Source of the DNA: Lineus longissimus | Taxonomy: Eukaryota; Nemertea; Pilidiophora; Heteronemertea; Lineidae | NCBI RefSeq assembly: GCF_910592395.1 | Contig: NC_088313.1 | Span: forward strand, 13,720,437 to 13,784,436 | DNA length: 64,000 nt | Direction: 5' to 3' | Shown: piece by piece, positions 59,588 to 64,000 of the stretch | Layout of the letters: each line of letters opens with the position of its first letter | Position numbering within the stretch: the first letter of the stretch is position 1 | Made by a program: the position numbers and the translations under genes | The notes under the pieces: generated by a model | What the model saw: the letters and a program-made list of their open reading frames with translations, nothing else | Told to the model about the DNA's origin: nothing | Databases searched by the model: none

Positions 59588-59702
59588 GGGGGTAAATGTC
59601 CAGGGGGGTAGAAGTCCGGGGGTAAATGTCCAGGGGGTAAGAGGCTGGGGGTAATTTCCAAGGGGTAAATGTCCGGGGAGTAATTATTTGGGGTAAATGT
59701 CC
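59588..59702 (+). repeat. 15-bp G-run minisatellite (GGGGGTAAATGTCCA)
   Basis: Eight runs of 4-6 G at a ~15-bp period (59588, 59603, 59618, 59633, 59647, 59662, 59675, 59690) separated by TAAATGTCC or relatives. On the minus strand this makes open frames rich in Pro that are not genes. Confidence 0.85.
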
Positions 59703-60633
59703 TAGACCCATGCAACACACATACTTCATGGATTCAAGTCACTTAACATGGCAGCTGAATCATCTCATCACTTTGCAATATACGATTGTAGGCCTACTTG
59801 TTTTTCAATTGCGAACACCTGGCTCGAGAGCGAACACGCCTAAATCTGAATTGTATCAATTTTGTATGGTTGATTGTTCGGTTGGGGGATATTATACATG
59901 CAGTAAGATTTTGCAATGATTAATCTAATACCTGAAAACTCTGCAACATCTTAGAGAAATTGACTTGGCATTTATTTCGCAAATATCTCGGTAAACTGTT
60001 AACACTTTAAGTAACATGGCACCTGGCGAACACGTTACCGAGATTGTTATCGACAATGTTGACAGTGCACACACAGCTTACTGAATGGACATTGTCCTAG
60101 ATATTTTCAGTAACAGTTCACATGATATGGGCCATTTGTGATTAACTAGAAAGGAACTTTATCTGCCATTTGTTAGGTAACACATGTGAAATCTGAAACG
60201 CGTGGAAACGCAGATTCCAGTGCTCTAAATGTATATTGCCGTGTACATCAGATCTAATGTAAACGTGTGTACAGACGTGACTTCAGTGCTACTCAAATCC
60301 TAAGACAAGTGTCAGCAGAACAATTGATTGCATGACGACCTCATGAAAGTAGTACGATTCGGAAAACAATACTAATGGCTGCGGTAAATGGCCAGAAGAA
60401 AGCCGGATGTGGCTGGTAGTAACCCGGCATACTACCTTTGTCCTGTCAGTGACGGTACATGTATATATGTGGATCAATAGGTTTTGCATGTTTTTGTTGG
60501 CGTCAAACGCTGCCGTCTACCTTTTTTGATCTAGTGTTCGGATCACTCCAAGCATTTGAAAAAAGGTCTACTACGCCGTTAATTATCATGTGCCACAGGT
60601 TAATAGACATGAACATTGCCGTGGTGAAGTTAT
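59703..60633. other. Unassigned DNA
   Basis: No gene recognised; could be intron or 3' region of the ankyrin gene, which runs leftward from 60951. Confidence 0.3.
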
Positions 60634-60774
60634 TAGGGAGTTTTCGCAATGGCCCCGAAAAGTAAACCTGAACGCCGTCTATCACATGTACAGTGCTCGA
60701 CATCGTTATCAGGAGGTCCAACAATGAGATAGGGGTTCACGTTGGCGTGTCGAGGGTTTTTCGAAAACTCCCTA
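60634..60774. mobile_element. 141-bp MITE with perfect 13-bp TIRs
   Basis: TAGGGAGTTTTCG at 60634-60646 and its exact reverse complement CGAAAACTCCCTA at 60762-60774. Probably in the intron downstream of the ankyrin exon. Non-coding. Confidence 0.75.
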
Positions 60775-60951
60775 CACGCAAATTACCCGAACTACAGTTA
60801 ATTTATAGTATTTGAATATATCGGACTATACAACGGCATAGTTATATTTACAACATTGGATATTTTCGAATTCAAATTCTCTTTTCATATTTTTGAACGA
60901 ATTGAGTTGGCCTTTAAAGGATTTGATAAATCAGTCAAAATATCTCCCTAC

Positions 60952-62438
60952 CTTTTGGCTGTTGTTGCTTTCTGTGTGCTCCAACTCTGCATGTTGTTTC
61001 GTCGAATTCATCCGAGAATGGCTCCTGCCTGACGTAATAGAGGGAGACCTCTCCCTGAACTCCGCACCGTGAAGTTGGGGACTAGGTCCTTCCACCGTAT
61101 CGGCCCGCTTCCTTTCACGCATCCTACCGCGGTTATGCTCCCCTAACCTGCTACGTCCTTCCGAATAAAATCTCTTAAGGAATCTTGAACGATTGGAACT
61201 ACCTCGGAAACATTGATCTTTACCTTGGCGGCACAGACGATTCTGAGTACTCCTTAAAACACGTCTTTGCTCATGTAATAATCCTGGAAAAAGATCACAC
61301 GGGGCTACACCATATCTGTTGCGGATCTTAACCTTACCGCCATATTCGATCAGAATACGGGCACATTCCCAACTCTCAAATGCCTTACAGGCAGCTAGGT
61401 GCAGAGGTGTGCAACCGTGTTGATCCTGAAGATTCGGGTCTGCGCCATACTTGAGCAGCAGGCGCAGTATCACGAGATTCCCATTGGCTACTGCTAAAAA
61501 CAATGGCGGTAACAATATCAGCTCATCCAGAGAGTAGTTGTGGGTGAAACTGAACACGTGGTTCTGTAATCCTCGCGAGAGGTCGAAATCGGACACACTA
61601 CGACAACTAGAGTTATCCTCGAAAGATTTCCTCGGGCTGAAACTGTATGTAGAGGGGAAACGCACTCCAAACGGACTCGTCGGCGTCGGTTCATCGATGT
61701 TAAATTTTACATCCCGGCGCTCCTTGCTCGGAGTCCGATGCAGAAGAGCGTGTTTGGGATCGCCGCTGAATATCCCAGGCTCGTTTGGGTCTATTCCATA
61801 GCGTAGGAGAAGCTTTATGACATCGATGGCTACATGTTGCACAGCGACGTGGAGCGCGTTACGGAAGATAATGGGTACATCAGGCTCTGTGAGGAAGCTC
61901 TCTCGTCGATCAAACCTATCGATTAAAGTCTGACTCTTTCGTAACAGAATCTCGACATCCTGGCTTGCATGACTCGCGCGGCAGCTACGAGAATCACAAC
62001 TACTGCGTTTATCGAGAACAGTACTATGCAGATTTACTGAAAATTTCCCGTGGTGTACCTCAAGGAATTTCTTGACAACAATGACATCATTCTCCCGGAC
62101 TCCTCGTTCGAGTTGATCACCTTCGTTTGTCAAATCAAAAAGGGAAGACGCGATGCTAGAAGTCCTGCGATAGAAACCTACAGAGTTGTAATTTAGCGGA
62201 AGATTGTACCCGTATCCTGGTACAGAGAGGCTGGACTGTGAAGTTGGAAATGATGTCACTTCCGGTACGAGTAGGAAGTCCACTTTCGTTGGACTCAAGA
62301 GTGGTGTGCACTCCCTCGGACTCGTTGTATCCTCGGGCCTCTGGGACGGACTAGAAGAGTACTCCCCGATGAACAGGGACGCCGAGTTTTGCGATACCGA
62401 CCGCTTGATCATCGTGACGTTCGAAATCTCGCACCCAT
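60952..62438 (-). CDS. Large internal exon of an ankyrin-repeat protein
   Basis: Exon of 1487 nt. On the minus strand the acceptor is CTTTTAG (after T-rich TTATTCTTATACTTTTAG), and the donor is AAG|GTAGGG at 60951. It starts with two bases of a split codon and ends on a codon boundary, so the apparent stop seven codons later lies in the intron. The first internal Met is at 62412; numbering from it, residues 1-95 are Ser/Thr/Pro-rich and likely disordered. A first degenerate ankyrin repeat is near 100-130. A clear repeat at ~183-212 (ALHVAVQHVAIDVIKLLLRY) is followed by DPNEPG. After a Ser-rich linker, at ~298-372, come PPLFLAVANGNLVILRLLLK, YGADPNLQDQHGCTPLHLAA, RILIEYGGKVKIRN. The last ~110 residues are Arg/Ser-rich. 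Ankyrin repeats mediate protein binding; partner and exact family are not determined here. Confidence 0.82.
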
Positions 62439-62676
62439 CTAAAAGTATAAGAATAATCCGAACATTAAAAACATGTTAGACCGGATATGATGTCGATATG
62501 AGAAAAAAACAGTAGGTCGATAGTCATAATGAGATGAATTACAAGAAGATACTTGAATATGGTAAGCTGGAAAATAAGTTTGATTCTTAAAGATGAAAGT
62601 GACTGATGATGTGTAAATATTACGAAGGAAGTAGGATTAACCACACATGCAATACCTGGTGGAGATAAAAACATAC

Positions 62677-62775
62677 TTTCAAAAATTACGACATAATAAT
62701 GATAATAGAGGACACGAGGGTCTTTTGATGCCGTGGAGTTTGGCATACACTGCCGTATTTTCGATTTTAGTCGAA
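62677..62775 (-). CDS. Candidate upstream exon of the ankyrin gene
   Basis: 99 nt between a strong acceptor (TTCTTTTTGTTTCTTCAAG) and a GTATGT donor. It ends one base into a codon, exactly the phase that the 62438 exon needs (it begins with two bases), and joining the two keeps the frame open through a 238-bp intron. It contains CMPNSTASKDPRVLYYHYY; the Met could be the initiator if the preceding sequence is untranslated. Matching phase has a one-in-three chance of being coincidental, so this stays tentative. Confidence 0.35.
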
Positions 62776-63098
62776 CTTGAAGAAACAAAAAGAACATTTT
62801 GATTTTCAAGTTGATCTCATGGAACGACATTGTACTGTTTTGGTCTCAGGCTTCAAGGAAACCCTACGAAAGATGCATTCAGAATTGTGTTAGTTCCAAG
62901 AACCGGGGAAAAAAGCGCCTCGCACGTCATGTAACTGTTACACTGATGCACAGGAAAATGCACAGGGAGCACAAAAACCGGAATAAACAGAATTAAAACA
63001 TCTTTTTCATTCAGTTGTTTTTTGTTGTTCAAGCTACAATCATGCATCCTGACAATATCAGGGCATTTTACTTGATACATACTTACTCCCTCGGAAAC
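62776..63098. other. Upstream of the ankyrin exons; nothing assigned
   Basis: No further exon recognised in either frame that matches the 62775 acceptor. Confidence 0.3.
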
Positions 63099-63192
63099 AT
63101 GCGTACGGAGAAGTTGTGTTGTCGGCCCTGTTTGCAAGAGGATGTATGCGTACGGAGAAGTCGTGTTGTCGGCCCCGTTTGCAAGAGGATGA
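63099..63192 (+). repeat. 47-bp tandem duplication
   Basis: ATGCGTACGGAGAAGT(T/C)GTG followed by TTGTCGGCCC(T/C)GTTTGCAAG occurs at 63099-63145 and 63146-63192 with two substitutions and a differing last base. 47 is not a multiple of three, so the open frames on both strands read the two units in different frames and are not credible proteins. Confidence 0.9.
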
Positions 63193-64000
63193 CAATCATG
63201 CTGCACACGTCGTGTCTGCTTAATCCTTGTTTGTTCCTCTTCTGCTGTGAGATATGTCCCATCGTCATCCTTACCCTCAAACCCGTCAAAATGTCTTTTA
63301 GAAGTTCTTATGTCCTTAAGATGACCCCTAATTTCCACACAGAAGGTGTGAATAAAGTCAACTTGACCTTTTTTGAACCTTACACGACCAGGTTAACGAA
63401 ATGCATTAGTTAAGTGTTGCCGAGTACCAAGGGGTTTTCATAGCAAAGCAACACTCCTCCATATAATCATCATATACATGGATAACGCCCCCTCAAAACC
63501 ATCAATTTTTATGAAGATCTATAATAGAGAGGTTAAGATGAATTTGACCCCTCTCCCCCCTTTCATTCCCAAACCGTCGTTATTATTTCACAAGTTCGGT
63601 TGCTTCCAACTCCCACATGGGAGGTCGTGTTCATGAATCAGAGTTCACCATGAGTGCATCAACCTCCTTTTTCCCCCTGAACTTTTCACGACCGCACCAA
63701 CGCAACGCACTACATTAGTTTCATCCTGGCTTTAGGGACTTTCTTAGAAGAGCAACACTTCCGGGACCCCCATACAAATTAGTTTCTTGTGTCAACCTGA
63801 CCGTCTCAATATGCAACCTCCTAAATTGGATCCTAGTTCAAGTAAACAGGTAACAATGGGTAACGTCACCGAAATACACACAGTTACTTGACTGCTTACA
63901 TTATACGACAGGCGACCAGACGCTGCATCCTGCCTATAGCAGAATCGTGGCGATTATCGGTAAAATCAATAGCTGCCTCGTTACTCCGGCGTACACACGC
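63193..64000. other. Unassigned DNA
   Basis: No gene or delimited repeat recognised to the end of the window. Confidence 0.35.

Noticed and set aside
62853-63338. 161-codon minus-strand frame near the ankyrin gene
   Set aside because: Crosses a 47-bp tandem duplication that should change frame between units; translation shows no domain and does not join in phase to the ankyrin exons with convincing splice sites.

Overview
The window looks like a gene-poor, repeat-dense stretch of a marine invertebrate nuclear genome. GT-AG introns, tRNA-derived SINE heads, short TIR transposons (MITEs), minisatellites and AT-rich intergenic DNA all argue for a metazoan. The dispersed repeats built on tandem TCCGTCG and on TCAAGGTCACAGAGGTCAAA, together with a strong excess of TACATGTA, make me favour a mollusc, brachiopod or similar lophotrochozoan. 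That placement is inference and a sequence search would settle it.

Only two genes are well supported. At 7747-9185 (+) are the last two exons of an all-helical protein (307 residues visible) that I cannot assign to a named family; its upstream exon(s) and start codon were not found. At 60952-62438 (-) is a large exon of an ankyrin-repeat protein with long Ser-rich linkers. A 99-nt exon at 62677-62775 is compatible in phase with it, and the protein must continue into at least one more downstream exon. Two weaker exon candidates lie at 18112-18302 (-, one membrane segment) and 50601-50737 (+).

The rest is dominated by repeats. Two piggyBac-type MITEs (TTAA targets) lie at 939-1359 and 6470-6750. 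A 612-bp MITE with 19-bp TIRs is at 5608-6219. Four copies of a ~215-bp MITE (12.6, 17.7, 18.4 and 40.2 kb), four of a GGAAAATAGAAATGCAG repeat (4.1, 12.2, 18.7 and 42.8 kb) and three of a 'GGCCAATTCAAGCAGG' repeat (20.5, 37.2 and 56.5 kb) are scattered through the window. Minisatellites are at 1.5-2.0, 21.7-22.6, 53.4-54.2 and 59.6 kb.

The most interesting block is 27.4-29.7 kb. A Helentron-like element (A) carries the remnant of an endonuclease/exonuclease/phosphatase (EEP) gene and is interrupted, exactly between two T residues, by a 1.1-kb non-autonomous relative (B). A and B share GCTCACC at the 5' end and a GGCC..GGCC hairpin at the 3' end. A second, internally deleted copy of B is at 48.6-49.5 kb. 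Their ~300-bp modules each carry an AGGTCA-nnn-AGGTCA (DR3) nuclear-receptor-like motif. Directly downstream is a scrambled repeat array (29.7-30.8 kb) containing a 116-bp-armed inverted repeat.

All coordinates and similarities were worked out by eye. Family names for transposons are inferences from termini and target sites, not from searches.
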